The notes beneath the pieces were generated by a model. The model saw nothing but the letters and a program-made list of their open reading frames with translations. It was not told where the DNA came from and ran no database searches. A stretch of DNA of 64,000 nt from Streptomyces sp. NBC_01276 (GTDB lineage Bacteria; Actinomycetota; Actinomycetes; Streptomycetales; Streptomycetaceae). Where the stretch lies: NCBI RefSeq assembly GCF_041435355.1, contig NZ_CP108442.1:5020501-5084500 (forward strand), read 5' to 3'. Of this stretch, positions 53,630 through 61,619 are shown one piece after another. The position numbers were made by a program, and so were the translations under genes. Each line of letters starts with the position of its first letter. The stretch's first letter is position 1.

Positions 53630-55024
53630 ATGGACCGCACCCTCGCCGCCGATCTGGCCCGTCTGCCCGACCTCCTCGACGCCACCCGCCGCGCCGCCAC
53701 CGAGGCCCTCGCCGCGCTCGACGCGCGGCCCGTCGTACCGGCCGCCGCGGCCGCCGCCCCGCCCGCCCCCGAGCCGCTGCCCGAGCACGGCAGCGGCACC
53801 GAGGCGGCCCTGGAGGCCTTCCGGTCCCGCTGGGCCCTCCGGTTCTCGGCCTCCGCCGGCCCCCGCTACCTCGGCTTCGTCACCGGCGGAGCCACCCCCG
53901 CCGCCCTCGCCGGCGACTGGCTGACCGCCGCCCACGACCAGAACTCCAACTCCGCCTTCGACGGTGCGGGCCAGCACCTCGAACGCGAGACCACCGGCTG
54001 GCTGCGCGGCCTCTTCGGCCTCTCCGACGCCCACACCGGCACCTTCGTCAGCGGCGCCACCATGTCCAACACCGTCGGCCTGGCCATCGCCCGCGAATGG
54101 CTCGGCGAACGCCTCGGCGTCTCCCCGGCCGAGGACGGCGCGGCGGCCCTCGGGCCCGTCCGCGTCCTGTCCGGCGCTCCGCACTCCTCCATCGCCAAGG
54201 CCCTCTCCGTCCTCGGTCTCGGCCGGGCGAGTCTCGTACGGGTCCCCACGCTCCCCGGCCGGGAGGCCGTCGACCCCGCCGCGCTCGACCGCGCGCTCGC
54301 CGACGGCTCCGGACCGGCCGTGGTCGTCGCCAACGCCGGCACCGTCAACACCGTCGACTTCGACGACCTCCCCGCCCTCGACGCCCTGCGCCCCCGCCAC
54401 GACTTCTGGCTGCACACCGACGCCGCCTTCGGCGCCTTCGCCGCCCTCTCCCCGCGCCACGCCCACCTCACCGCCGGCCTCGACGCCTCCGACTCCGTCT
54501 GCGTCGACCTGCACAAGTGGCTCAACGTCCCCTACGACAGCGCCGTCCAGTTCACCCGCCGCCGCGACCTGCAGACCCGTGTCTTCCAGAACTCCGCGGC
54601 CTACCTCGGCCCCCTCGGCGACGACCCCGACCTCGTCCACCTCACCCCCGAGAACTCCCACCGGCTGCGGGCGCTGGCCGCCTGGTTCACGCTCCGCGCC
54701 TACGGCCGCGCGGGCCACCGCGAGATCGTCGAACGCGACGTCGACTGCGCCCGCGCCCTCGCCGAGGAAGTGGAACGCGAACCGGCCCTGCGCCTGCTCG
54801 CCCCGGTCCGGCTCAACGTCGTCTGCTTCACCCTCGCCACCGCCCCCACCCCCGAACGCCTGACCGCCCTGCACGAGGCCGCCGGCGCCGAGGTCTTCGT
54901 GACCCCCACCGTCTACGGGGGAACCCCCGCCCTGCGCGCGGCGTTCTCCAACTGGCGTACCACGCAGGCGGATGTGCGCCGGGCCGCCCAGGCCCTCCGA
55001 ACGGCAGCGAAGGGGATCGCATGA
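53630..55024 (+). CDS. PLP-dependent group II amino acid decarboxylase-like protein
   Basis: A 464-residue fold-type I enzyme. The PLP Lys is in VCVDLHKWLNVPYD; the cofactor ring site Asp and His are in FWLHTDAAFGAF and the phosphate site in TFVSGATMSNTVGLAIAREWLG. It resembles aromatic/glutamate decarboxylases and related aspartate aminotransferase-like members. ATG 53630 lies 14 bases after GGAGG. Its stop overlaps the next start (ATGA), so it is coupled to the HD gene. Confidence 0.92.
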   Translation: MDRTLAADLARLPDLLDATRRAATEALAALDARPVVPAAAAAAPPAPEPLPEHGSGTEAALEAFRSRWALRFSASAGPRYLGFVTGGATPAALAGDWLTAAHDQNSNSAFDGAGQHLERETTGWLRGLFGLSDAHTGTFVSGATMSNTVGLAIAREWLGERLGVSPAEDGAAALGPVRVLSGAPHSSIAKALSVLGLGRASLVRVPTLPGREAVDPAALDRALADGSGPAVVVANAGTVNTVDFDDLPALDALRPRHDFWLHTDAAFGAFAALSPRHAHLTAGLDASDSVCVDLHKWLNVPYDSAVQFTRRRDLQTRVFQNSAAYLGPLGDDPDLVHLTPENSHRLRALAAWFTLRAYGRAGHREIVERDVDCARALAEEVEREPALRLLAPVRLNVVCFTLATAPTPERLTALHEAAGAEVFVTPTVYGGTPALRAAFSNWRTTQADVRRAAQALRTAAKGIA

Positions 55025-55476
55025 CACAGCAACCGCTGACCCTCCTGGAGGTCGAAGCCCTCGCCCGCGGGGCGCACGAGGGCCAGACCGACAAGGCCGG
55101 CCGGCCCTACGCCGAGCACCTCGCGGCCGTGGCCGAGGGCGTCCGCCTGCGCGGCGGCACCCCGGCGCAGCAGGCGGCGGCCTGGCTCCACGACGCCGTC
55201 GAGGACGAGGCCCTCACCCCCGCCGAGCTCGCCGCCACGCCTGTCCCGCAGGAGGTCAAGGCCATGGTGCTGGCCCTCACCAAACGCCCCGGGGAGCCGG
55301 TGGAGGAGTACGCGGCCCGCATCCTCGCCACCCCCGGCGCGGCCCTCGTCAAGGAGGCCGACCTCGCGCACAACGCCGACCCCGTACGCCTCTCCGTACT
55401 GGACGCCCCCACCCGCGACCGGCTGACCGCGAAGTACGCGTACGTGCGCTCCCTCCTCGGCATCACCACCCCGTGA
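55021..55476 (+). CDS. HD-domain phosphohydrolase (SpoT-hydrolase-like small protein)
   Basis: A 151-residue protein from ATG 55021, overlapping the decarboxylase stop by four bases. ARGAHEGQTDKAGRPYAEHLAAVAEGV and AAWLHDAVED give the His and HD of the metal site, and LVKEADLAHNAD adds the later Asp. This is the small alarmone-hydrolase-like arrangement. Substrate is not shown; small HD proteins of this type often hydrolyse nucleotide polyphosphates. Confidence 0.9.
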   Translation: MTQQPLTLLEVEALARGAHEGQTDKAGRPYAEHLAAVAEGVRLRGGTPAQQAAAWLHDAVEDEALTPAELAATPVPQEVKAMVLALTKRPGEPVEEYAARILATPGAALVKEADLAHNADPVRLSVLDAPTRDRLTAKYAYVRSLLGITTP

Positions 55477-55652
55477 CCCGTACCCCATGCCCGAAATGCG
55501 CCGAGTGCGGGTCCGCTTGGCGGGAATGAGGCGATGGCGATTCGTCACGGGACGGGTAGCCGGGCCCGGTTGGTGGGAGGATGGTGCATGTGGGGGTGTG
55601 CGCCGCCGTACGCCCCGGGCCGGCCAGGGGACGACCGAAGGTGTGATCAGTA

Positions 55653-55847
55653 GTGGCCATTTCGCTGTCAGTGGTGGTTCTGTTGGCGGTCATCCTGGTG
55701 ATCCTCATCCGCGGCAAGCACATGAAGGCCGGCCCCGCGATCGTCGCGGTCCTCTTCGGCTTCTTCCTCGCGTCCAGCTCCATCGCCCCGGACGTCAACC
55801 GCTTCCTGAACTCCCTCGCCGACACCATCGCGGGGATCAAGCTCTAG
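55653..55847 (+). CDS. Small two-helix membrane protein
   Basis: A 64-residue protein from GTG 55653. Two membrane segments (SLSVVVLLAVILVILI and GPAIVAVLFGFFLASS) flank a short basic loop RGKHMKAG. Similar small proteins are known on Streptomyces chromosomes and conjugative elements, but no function is assignable. It is the last gene before the tRNA scar. Confidence 0.75.
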   Translation: MAISLSVVVLLAVILVILIRGKHMKAGPAIVAVLFGFFLASSSIAPDVNRFLNSLADTIAGIKL

Positions 55848-56051
55848 CGAAACGACCCGGCTCCGGGCCCGGGGAGACGCCGCCCGGGATCCTGGATGCC
55901 GGCGGAACGGGTGGGGCGCTGGGCAGACCTCCGGTGGTTCCCCCTCCGGCCGATCGACCCAGTGCCACCCCACGTCCGCGTTGAACGCCGCCCCGGGAAC
56001 GACGAAGGGCCAGGTCGAGGAAATCTCCTCTGACCTGGCCCTTTGTGCTTC

Positions 56052-56095
56052 AGAGCGGGTGACGGGAATCGAACCCGCGTAGCTAGTTTGGAAGA
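56052..56095 (-). tRNA. 3' half of a tRNA-Gly gene, likely attachment-site scar
   Basis: Read on the minus strand, this gives the end of an anticodon loop (CTTCC AA, anticodon UCC), 3' anticodon stem ACTAG, variable loop, T-arm GCGGGTTCGATTCCCGT and the acceptor strand CACCCGC plus a discriminator base. The matching 5' half (acceptor GCGGGTG, D-arm, 5' anticodon stem) is missing: the sequence changes at about 56095, inside the anticodon loop. This is the usual crossover point of tyrosine integrases at tRNA genes, so the right-hand DNA is probably an integrated element and this its attR-like end. The rest of 55848-56306 carries no gene. Confidence 0.75.
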
Positions 56096-56306
56096 TCGCG
56101 TACGCCCTTCCCCGCCCACCAGCCAAGCCCCTGACCTGCACGCCCCCGCCCGCCTGCCCGCCATTCCCCGAGGCTCCCCACAGAAGCCCTCCCGTCCGGG
56201 CACGCGGGGGACACGGCCTTTTGCACCCTGGGACAGCGGTAGCGCGGGCTAAACGCGGTTGTGGCACACCGCTGCCACATCGCAGGATGCCAGCCAGGGA
56301 GGGACG

Positions 56307-56660
56307 ATGGAACGACACGAGTTGATGCGGCTGCTGGCCGGTGACGACGCGGCGTCCAAGGCTGCTCTGGCGGCCCTCGTCGACGGCGGCGAGTACGTCG
56401 TGACGGAGGACTGGATCATCTCCTCGGAGGTCCACGCCCGCGTCCTGACGAAGCGACTTCCAAGCATGCGGCGGAGGGGCGTGGAAACGCTGGAGGTGGA
56501 GCGGGCGGTGCAGATCCTCGGCGAGCGCGCCCAGCCGATCCTCTGCGGAATTGTCAGAGACTCCGATGGCTCGTGGCTCTTCAGGTTCTTCCTCACCGAA
56601 GACGGCGGCGCACTGGTGGCCTGCATCGGCATGCGGCGGCCCGACAAGCGGCCATCGTAG
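56307..56660 (+). CDS. Hypothetical protein, first gene of the accessory region
   Basis: A 117-residue protein from ATG 56307 behind GGGAGG. It has no signal peptide or membrane segment. MERHELMRLLAGDDAASKAALAALV is helical and the rest mixed, with a GSWLFRFFLTEDGGALVACIGM core of beta strands. I do not recognise the family. It lies 211 bases past the tRNA scar and convergent with the GntR gene. Confidence 0.7.
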   Translation: MERHELMRLLAGDDAASKAALAALVDGGEYVVTEDWIISSEVHARVLTKRLPSMRRRGVETLEVERAVQILGERAQPILCGIVRDSDGSWLFRFFLTEDGGALVACIGMRRPDKRPS

Positions 56661-56752
56661 GAGTCCGGCCAGCGGGGTCAGACGTCGCCCTGAGCCGCCT
56701 CAAGGCCTTCCACGAACGCATTGTGGAAGGCCCCTTTTCTCCGACGGCCGCT

Positions 56753-57508
56753 CTAGCGGCTGACAGGGATCTCGTAGACGATCTCGCAGAGCGCGGCGGG
56801 GATGACGATGTCCGCAGTCTCCACGGGCTGCCCCTGGTCGCTGTAGTACGTCCGCCGGATGTGCGTAACCAGTGCGGCCTTCTGGATCCCGAGGAGTGAT
56901 GCCTCCTCGGCGGTCGCCTGCCGCGGCTCCGGTTGCTCCACGGCATGGCTGACGCTGATCCCGATCGCGGCCATCCGGTTCACGACGCCAACCCCCGCAT
57001 GCGGCCCGCCCTCTGGCAGGACGACTAGCGTGCCCGCGGTGAGCTCGTACGGCTCCCAACTCGTCGACAACTGCACCGGCCGACCGTCAGCGAGGAACTC
57101 GTAAACGGTCCGGACGCACAGCTCGCCCTCGGCAATCCCGAGCCGCGCCGCAATCTCGCCCGGGGCCGGCACCTTCGCTTCGGTCCGGCTCTCCCAGTTG
57201 CCCTGCTTGCCCAAGGCCTGCATGTCTGCCCGGAACGGAGAACCGCCGGGCTGCTCACGCGCCGAGGACCGAACCACCCGCACACGCCGCCGAGGCTCCG
57301 CGACGTACGTACCCGAACCCGCCCGCCCCTCAAGCACACCCTGGGAGATCAGCAACTCCTGCGCCCGGCGGACCACGTTCTCGCCCACACCGCACTCCTC
57401 GGCGATCTGGGCGCGCGACGGCAGTCGATCGCCGGCCGTCCACTCGTGCTCCGCGATCCGCTGCCGCAGGACGTCGGCGATGCGGAGATAAGGCGGCTGC
57501 TCAGGCAT
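56753..57508 (-). CDS. GntR-family regulator (HutC/UTRA type)
   Basis: A 251-residue repressor from ATG 57508. Winged helix at residues 5-70 (YLRIADVLRQRIAEHEWTAGDRLPSRAQIAEECGVGENVVRRA), then a UTRA ligand-binding domain (VYEFLADGRPVQLSTSWEP, HIRRTYYSDQGQPVETADIVIP). In actinomycete integrative elements GntR repressors such as KorSA control transfer and excision genes. It is divergent from the small-gene operon, with two CTAGT palindromes in the gap. Confidence 0.92.
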   Translation of the reverse strand: MPEQPPYLRIADVLRQRIAEHEWTAGDRLPSRAQIAEECGVGENVVRRAQELLISQGVLEGRAGSGTYVAEPRRRVRVVRSSAREQPGGSPFRADMQALGKQGNWESRTEAKVPAPGEIAARLGIAEGELCVRTVYEFLADGRPVQLSTSWEPYELTAGTLVVLPEGGPHAGVGVVNRMAAIGISVSHAVEQPEPRQATAEEASLLGIQKAALVTHIRRTYYSDQGQPVETADIVIPAALCEIVYEIPVSR

Positions 57509-57517
57509 GTGGAAAAT

Positions 57518-57548
57518 CTAGTCCACTAGCTCTAATCTAGTTAACTAG
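57518..57548. promoter_or_regulatory. Paired CTAGT palindromes, candidate GntR operators
   Basis: CTAGTCCACTAG (57518-57529) and CTAGTTAACTAG (57537-57548) both pair CTAGT with ACTAG; the second is a perfect palindrome. Their centres are 19 bases apart, about two helix turns. They sit in the divergent gap just before the GntR start, suggesting cooperative repression of both directions. Confidence 0.75.
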
Positions 57549-57586
57549 CTTCACGCAACGTGTTCAATCGGCGACGGAGGCCCTCG

Positions 57587-57865
57587 GTGCCCGCTTCGGA
57601 AGCAAGGGCCAAGGACCTCGCCACCCGGCTCTCAGCCCTTGGGCTGACCACACGAGTGGAGCCGCACGCCACATACACCTCGATCGAAGCGGAGGTACCG
57701 GAAGCGCTGCCCGCCGAATCGTGGCGGGAGGTCCTGAACGTGGTGGCAGAGGCCGACCGGTTCGGTCTCCTCGCCAGCAGCTTGACCGGCCGCACCCTCT
57801 GGGCCGCCGTAAACGAAGCGGTCCCCGCGACGCGCGACGTCCGGGGACCCGGCCATCAGCGATAG
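57587..57865 (+). CDS. Small accessory-element protein, 92 residues
   Basis: GTG 57587 is chosen over GTG 57560 because GACGGAGG lies at the right spacing. No motif is recognised. Residues 1-60 mix helix and strand (ATRLSALGLTTRVEPHATYTSIEAEVP), and ESWREVLNVVAEADRFGLL is helical. It heads a run of four genes to 59393 with tight or overlapping junctions. The function is unknown; such small genes are usual next to repressors in Streptomyces integrative elements. Confidence 0.75.
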   Translation: MPASEARAKDLATRLSALGLTTRVEPHATYTSIEAEVPEALPAESWREVLNVVAEADRFGLLASSLTGRTLWAAVNEAVPATRDVRGPGHQR

Positions 57866-57877
57866 GAGCTGATCAGC

Positions 57878-58120
57878 GTGCACAACCGTATGGGCACCCC
57901 TGCCACCCCCACCAGTGGGCTGCAACTCCCCGCGCTCTCCTACGCCACACACGCGAGGGTCCCCTACTGGTCGAGCTCGTGCGCGATCGGCACGCACTCC
58001 CAGTGCACCCAGTCGATCCCCGTCAAGCCGCCCGCGGGTATCCCGGTGAGGTACGAGGCCTGCGCCTGCTCCTGCCACACCCCGAACGATGCGACGGAAC
58101 CGCAGCAGGTGGACCAGTGA
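57878..58120 (+). CDS. Small Cys-rich protein, probable zinc binder
   Basis: An 80-residue protein from GTG 57878 behind AGGAG. SSCAIGTHSQCT and ACACSCH supply six Cys/His ligands, enough for one zinc site. There is no signal peptide. The protein is Pro-rich and otherwise featureless. Its stop overlaps the next start (GTGA). The role is unknown. Confidence 0.78.
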   Translation: MHNRMGTPATPTSGLQLPALSYATHARVPYWSSSCAIGTHSQCTQSIPVKPPAGIPVRYEACACSCHTPNDATEPQQVDQ

Positions 58121-58341
58121 GCGGGTGGGCCCCCAACGGCTCACTCGCCGCCAGTGTCGAGATCACATCGATCAGCGTGCAGCGTGGCGACGTCATCGAG
58201 ATCGGCGGCCAGCCGTGCCGCGTCGCCGACCTCGTCCAGCTGACTGCAGGCGCCAAGCGTCTGTTCTTCGAGTCGGGCGAAGTGCTGACGATGCACCCGC
58301 AGAGCCAATTCACCGCGATCCGAATGATGAAGAAGTGGTGA
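58117..58341 (+). CDS. Small beta-barrel-like protein
   Basis: A 74-residue protein from GTG 58117, overlapping the stop of the Cys-rich gene by four bases. SVQRGDVIEIGGQPCRVADLVQ has the hydrophobic pattern of a KOW/SH3-like barrel similar to the N-domain of EF-P-type proteins. FESGEVLTMHPQSQFTAIRMMKKW ends it. The function is unknown; it is likely a small nucleic-acid- or protein-binding unit. Confidence 0.75.
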   Translation: MSGWAPNGSLAASVEITSISVQRGDVIEIGGQPCRVADLVQLTAGAKRLFFESGEVLTMHPQSQFTAIRMMKKW

Positions 58342-59393
58342 TCCGGCCCGTGCCTTCCCGCCGCCAGGCCATCGCCGACGACATCCGCCACCAGATCTCG
58401 ACGAGCCACTTCAAGGCCGGCGAACGCCTCCCGTCCGAGGCCCAACTCGCCGCCCGCTACAAGGTCAGCACACCAACCCTCCGAAGCGCCCTCGCGCTCC
58501 TCGAAGGCGAAGGCCTGGTCGAGAAGATCCACGGCAGCGGCAACTTCGTCCGCCACCCACTCCGCAAGATCACGTATGTCGGTGGCGGAGTCGCAGAGGC
58601 AATCGCGCCCAGAGGGGCGACTGTCCGCCGCACGGCGCAGCTTCAAGCACACGGCCACTTGGCCGACCTTCTGAACGTCCCACCCCTCAGCCCGCTCACC
58701 GAAATCATCTACGTCACCCACGAAGGGAAGTCGCCACACAGCCTGGCTCGCATCTACATCCCCGGCGACTTGACGCCGACCGACTCACCAGTCGGCTCGT
58801 CCGTGCCCGTGACCATCGCGACCCGCTTCGTAGACCGCCGTCCTCCGCTGGCCGAAATCCAAGAGCGGCTCAGTGCCCGCCTTCCTACTCAGGAGGAGGC
58901 AGCGGCCCTTCGGATCAGCACGTCCTTGGCCGTCCTTTCCCTCACCCGCGTGGCGACCGACGTCACCGGCCGGGTGGTCGAGGCGGCCCTCCTGGTTCTT
59001 CCGGGCGACAGGGCGGATGCCCTCTTCACCACCCGCGTCATGGCCGCGGATGAGGAGCGCGAAGAAATGACGTCGGGCAACGAACTGCGTCTCCTCCCGT
59101 GGTCAGGCCCCGACAACAAGCCGTGCTTCCTGAGTACTGAGGACGCCGCCGGCTACCTGTCCCGCCTGGCGGACGACATTGAAGAGACCCAACTCGACTT
59201 GGGGTCCGCCCTCCTAGCCCACGCCCTCGAAGTCCTCGCCGAAGCGGATCCAGACCCGGAGGAACTTCACCTCCTGGCGACGGACCTGACCGGAGCCCTC
59301 CGAGACGCGGTCCGCGTAGCAACCAGCCGCGGCCACCGCCTCCCGCACCCGGCACACTCCGCACACGATGGGCCGCCGGCGGACTCCAGCTAG
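58338..59393 (+). CDS. GntR-family regulator with extended C-terminus
   Basis: A 351-residue protein from GTG 58338, overlapping the previous stop by four bases. The winged helix spans residues 5-70 (RRQAIADDIRHQISTSHFKAGERLPSEAQLAARYKVSTPTLRSALALLEGEG). A UTRA-like domain follows to about residue 235 (EIIYVTHEGKSPHSLARIYIP, VLSLTRVATDVTGRVVEAALLVLPGDR). About 110 extra acidic helical residues (ETQLDLGSALLAHALEVLAEADPDPEELHLL) have no match to ordinary GntR proteins of about 250 residues. It may add dimerisation or partner binding. Confidence 0.88.
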   Translation: MIRPVPSRRQAIADDIRHQISTSHFKAGERLPSEAQLAARYKVSTPTLRSALALLEGEGLVEKIHGSGNFVRHPLRKITYVGGGVAEAIAPRGATVRRTAQLQAHGHLADLLNVPPLSPLTEIIYVTHEGKSPHSLARIYIPGDLTPTDSPVGSSVPVTIATRFVDRRPPLAEIQERLSARLPTQEEAAALRISTSLAVLSLTRVATDVTGRVVEAALLVLPGDRADALFTTRVMAADEEREEMTSGNELRLLPWSGPDNKPCFLSTEDAAGYLSRLADDIEETQLDLGSALLAHALEVLAEADPDPEELHLLATDLTGALRDAVRVATSRGHRLPHPAHSAHDGPPADSS

Positions 59394-59412
59394 TCAGGCC
59401 TCACACGAGACA

Positions 59413-59449
59413 CCGGAGCGGCCCCCGACTGAGTCTGGGGCCGCTTCGG
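59413..59449. terminator. Hairpin after the GntR operon
   Basis: CCGGAGCGGCCCC (59413-59425) pairs with GGGGCCGCTTCGG (59437-59449) with one mismatch over an 11-base loop, 20 bases past the operon's last stop. The remaining gap to 59647 has no gene. Confidence 0.8.
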
Positions 59450-59647
59450 CACACACGGCTCCGGAGGCCCCGTGCGTCTAAGCCGTTTGTGCACGTCAGG
59501 AGCTAGCCAGCGGATGCAGCGCCGCTGCTCGTCCACGGATAGGCCGCGAAGTTACAGGTCTGACTCTCACCGGATGGGGGAGGACGGGGGGTGGAGATCG
59601 GGTCCAAGCCCCGTGGGACTGTCGGTGTGATGATCTAGGGTCGCCCC

Positions 59648-60757
59648 ATGACCGCTAGCGTTGAAGAGATCAACCCGGGCGATGTTCGCACGCGGACTCA
59701 GATCCGTGCAGTCTTCGGGGGAAGTCCGCAGGGAGGGATCTGCCCTTCAGAGGACATGCACAGCGTCAGTCTCTACTCCGACCCCGACGTGGGGGAGCGC
59801 GCCGGCTACTACGACGGCTGGCTGGCCGAGGATGACGAGCTGGGCGCCGTGTACGAGTACACCGGTGCCGGCAAGACTGGTAACCAGACCTTCGACGGCG
59901 TCGCTGGCTCCGGGAACCGGGCGATCCTGCGGCATGCTGAGCAGGGCCGGGTCCTTCGCGTCTTCACCCGCGTCGGCAAGCTGCCCGGAAGCGACACGAA
60001 GACGCATCGATATCTTGGGGAATTTACCCTGGATGGCCTGCAACCGTACGAATGGCGCAGGGTCCACGGGGAAGACGACATCGAGCGCAACGTCATCGTT
60101 TTCAGGCTTCGTCCCGAAGGTGTCATCCGGCGCGAGGAGCAGGATGTCATCCCAGCCGCCGAGGAAACATTCGCCGAGTTTGTGTCCTTCCAGCCTGTGA
60201 CGGCGGCAATGTTTCAGTCGGACCCAGCCACGAGCGGAGCCTTGCCGCTCCCGAAGCAGCGCGTCCGCACAGGAACCACCAGGGGAAAGGCCGCCCCGAA
60301 CACGGAGACAAGCGGCACCTTCGTAGTGCCCGAGGCCTTCGGTACCAAGCTGAGTATTCGTGCAGCCACCGCTGCTACGGTCGCCGTCAGGCACGAAGCT
60401 GAGCTCACGCAGGAGTACAAAGAGTTGCTGGAGTCCGCCGGCCATCAGACCGGGGCCTTCCAGATCAAGGTGAAGGGGCTCACTTCAACCCTGCGCACTG
60501 ACCTGTACGACGCGACAGATCATGTCCTGTACGAAGCTAAGGGGTCGAATTCGCGGGAAGACATCCGGATGGCCTTGGGGCAGATCCTGGATTACAGCCG
60601 CTATGTCACGGCACCAGGTCGTGAAGACGAACCCAGGCGCGCGATCCTGCTGCCAGCGGCCCCCACTCCCGACATGTACGCCCTGCTCGACCGCTACGAC
60701 GTCGCGGTGGTGTATCGCTCCGCCGACGGCAAGTTCGTAGGACCGTTGGTTCCCTAG
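59648..60757 (+). CDS. Candidate modification-dependent endonuclease: SRA-like N-domain plus PD-(D/E)XK C-domain
   Basis: A 369-residue protein from ATG 59648. Residues 45-150 resemble an SRA/YDG base-flipping fold (AGYYDGWLAEDDELG, GAVYEYTGAGKTGNQTFDG, SGNRAILRHAEQGRVLRVF) of the ScoMcrA-like kind. A linker with Pro/Thr runs to about residue 245. The C-terminal 110 residues carry TDLYDATDHVLYEAKG, with an Asp then E-x-K spaced as in PD-(D/E)XK nucleases, and a QILDYSRY helix with the Gln often seen in that fold. Together they suggest a type IV-like restriction enzyme that cuts modified DNA. No methylase partner is visible. This gene starts the right-hand defence-like cluster. Confidence 0.72.
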   Translation: MTASVEEINPGDVRTRTQIRAVFGGSPQGGICPSEDMHSVSLYSDPDVGERAGYYDGWLAEDDELGAVYEYTGAGKTGNQTFDGVAGSGNRAILRHAEQGRVLRVFTRVGKLPGSDTKTHRYLGEFTLDGLQPYEWRRVHGEDDIERNVIVFRLRPEGVIRREEQDVIPAAEETFAEFVSFQPVTAAMFQSDPATSGALPLPKQRVRTGTTRGKAAPNTETSGTFVVPEAFGTKLSIRAATAATVAVRHEAELTQEYKELLESAGHQTGAFQIKVKGLTSTLRTDLYDATDHVLYEAKGSNSREDIRMALGQILDYSRYVTAPGREDEPRRAILLPAAPTPDMYALLDRYDVAVVYRSADGKFVGPLVP

Positions 60758-60765
60758 CTCACCTC

Positions 60766-60806
60766 GCCGCGGGCTCGCATCTCTCCACGAGTGCGGAGCC
60801 CGCGGC
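60766..60806. terminator. Bidirectional terminator hairpin
   Basis: GCCGCGGGCTC (60766-60776) pairs exactly with GAGCCCGCGGC (60796-60806) over a 19-base loop. It lies between the convergent endonuclease and DUF6602 genes. Confidence 0.85.
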
Positions 60807-60812
60807 AGTCGA

Positions 60813-61619
60813 CTAGACCGTCCAGGTCTTAACCAGCCGACCCAGCGGCGCGGCCCCCGCATATGGAACTAGGTCGAGCGGATTCATCCATGCATCCGAG
60901 AAATGGATGTTGAGGTGGAGCGCTAGCGCGAGAAGGATGTCCTGGTCGGGTTCGGCATCGACTTGGACGAGCGACGCCCCAGCCACCGGGGATCTGAGGA
61001 GAGAGCCCGTTCGCGGGTCGCCCCACTGCAGGTGCCCCTTTCCCGCTACCCACACACTGTCTGGCCATTCGATCGGGTTGCGAGTCCGACACCATTGCAC
61101 GAGGTGGTTTCCAATGGTCTCCAGATTGAGGCCGCCAAAGGCAACAATCATGCCCGAGGTTGGAAAGAAGTCGTGGGTCTTCCCATAAGCTTTCGTGTTT
61201 CGGGGAACGGTTCCTGGGATGGGGCGGTACGCCGTCTTGGGCATGATGCGCATCCGGCTGATTTTGGTGCAGGCGTCAACCAGCTGTACCCCGTCAAGCT
61301 TCGTCTTTACTTCGACAACGCCATATACGCATTCATTGGGGATGATCCGGAACCCCTTTAGGGTCGTGAACGGCGGTGTCCCTCGATCAATGAGGACGAT
61401 GTCCGACTGGGGTGAGACGTCGCCATTTGCCGAGATTACCTCTACGTTATGCACCGCTTCCACGTGCGCCGGCAAATATCCGGAAAGGAACTGCTGGATA
61501 AGCACTTCGCGAGACGTTCCGGCTTCGCCGTTGTGATTAAAATTCTGGGATTGCTCGAAGTCGGCACGCATTCTGCTTGCGACTGAGCGAAGGATCTTTC
61601 CGAGTTTCTCCTGTGTCAC
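60813..61619 (-). CDS. DUF6602-type nuclease-like protein
   Basis: A 268-residue soluble protein from GTG 61619. Residues 36-115 match DUF6602 (REVLIQQFLSGYLPAHVEAVH, QSDIVLIDRGTPPF, ECVYGVVEVKTKLD), in which SDIV and VEVK supply Asp and E-x-K residues of a PD-(D/E)XK fold. DUF6602 genes are frequent in bacterial defence islands. About 150 further residues are specific here and end in a KTWTV tail. Codon use is a little less GC-rich than the core genes, as is the following gap. Confidence 0.75.
   Translation of the reverse strand: MTQEKLGKILRSVASRMRADFEQSQNFNHNGEAGTSREVLIQQFLSGYLPAHVEAVHNVEVISANGDVSPQSDIVLIDRGTPPFTTLKGFRIIPNECVYGVVEVKTKLDGVQLVDACTKISRMRIMPKTAYRPIPGTVPRNTKAYGKTHDFFPTSGMIVAFGGLNLETIGNHLVQWCRTRNPIEWPDSVWVAGKGHLQWGDPRTGSLLRSPVAGASLVQVDAEPDQDILLALALHLNIHFSDAWMNPLDLVPYAGAAPLGRLVKTWTV

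Noticed and set aside
50999..55027. Possible 1342-residue fusion ending in the Eis-like domain
   Set aside because: The part upstream of 52237 is low-complexity antisense of the SpoIIE and decarboxylase genes; ATG 52237 has a good ribosome site.
52099..55476. 1125-codon plus-strand frame across SpoIIE and decarboxylase genes
   Set aside because: Only its last 151 codons (the HD protein) are real; the rest is out of frame with true genes.
56052..56140. Intact tRNA gene
   Set aside because: No matching 5' acceptor, D-arm or 5' anticodon stem can be found upstream of the break; only the 3' half is present.
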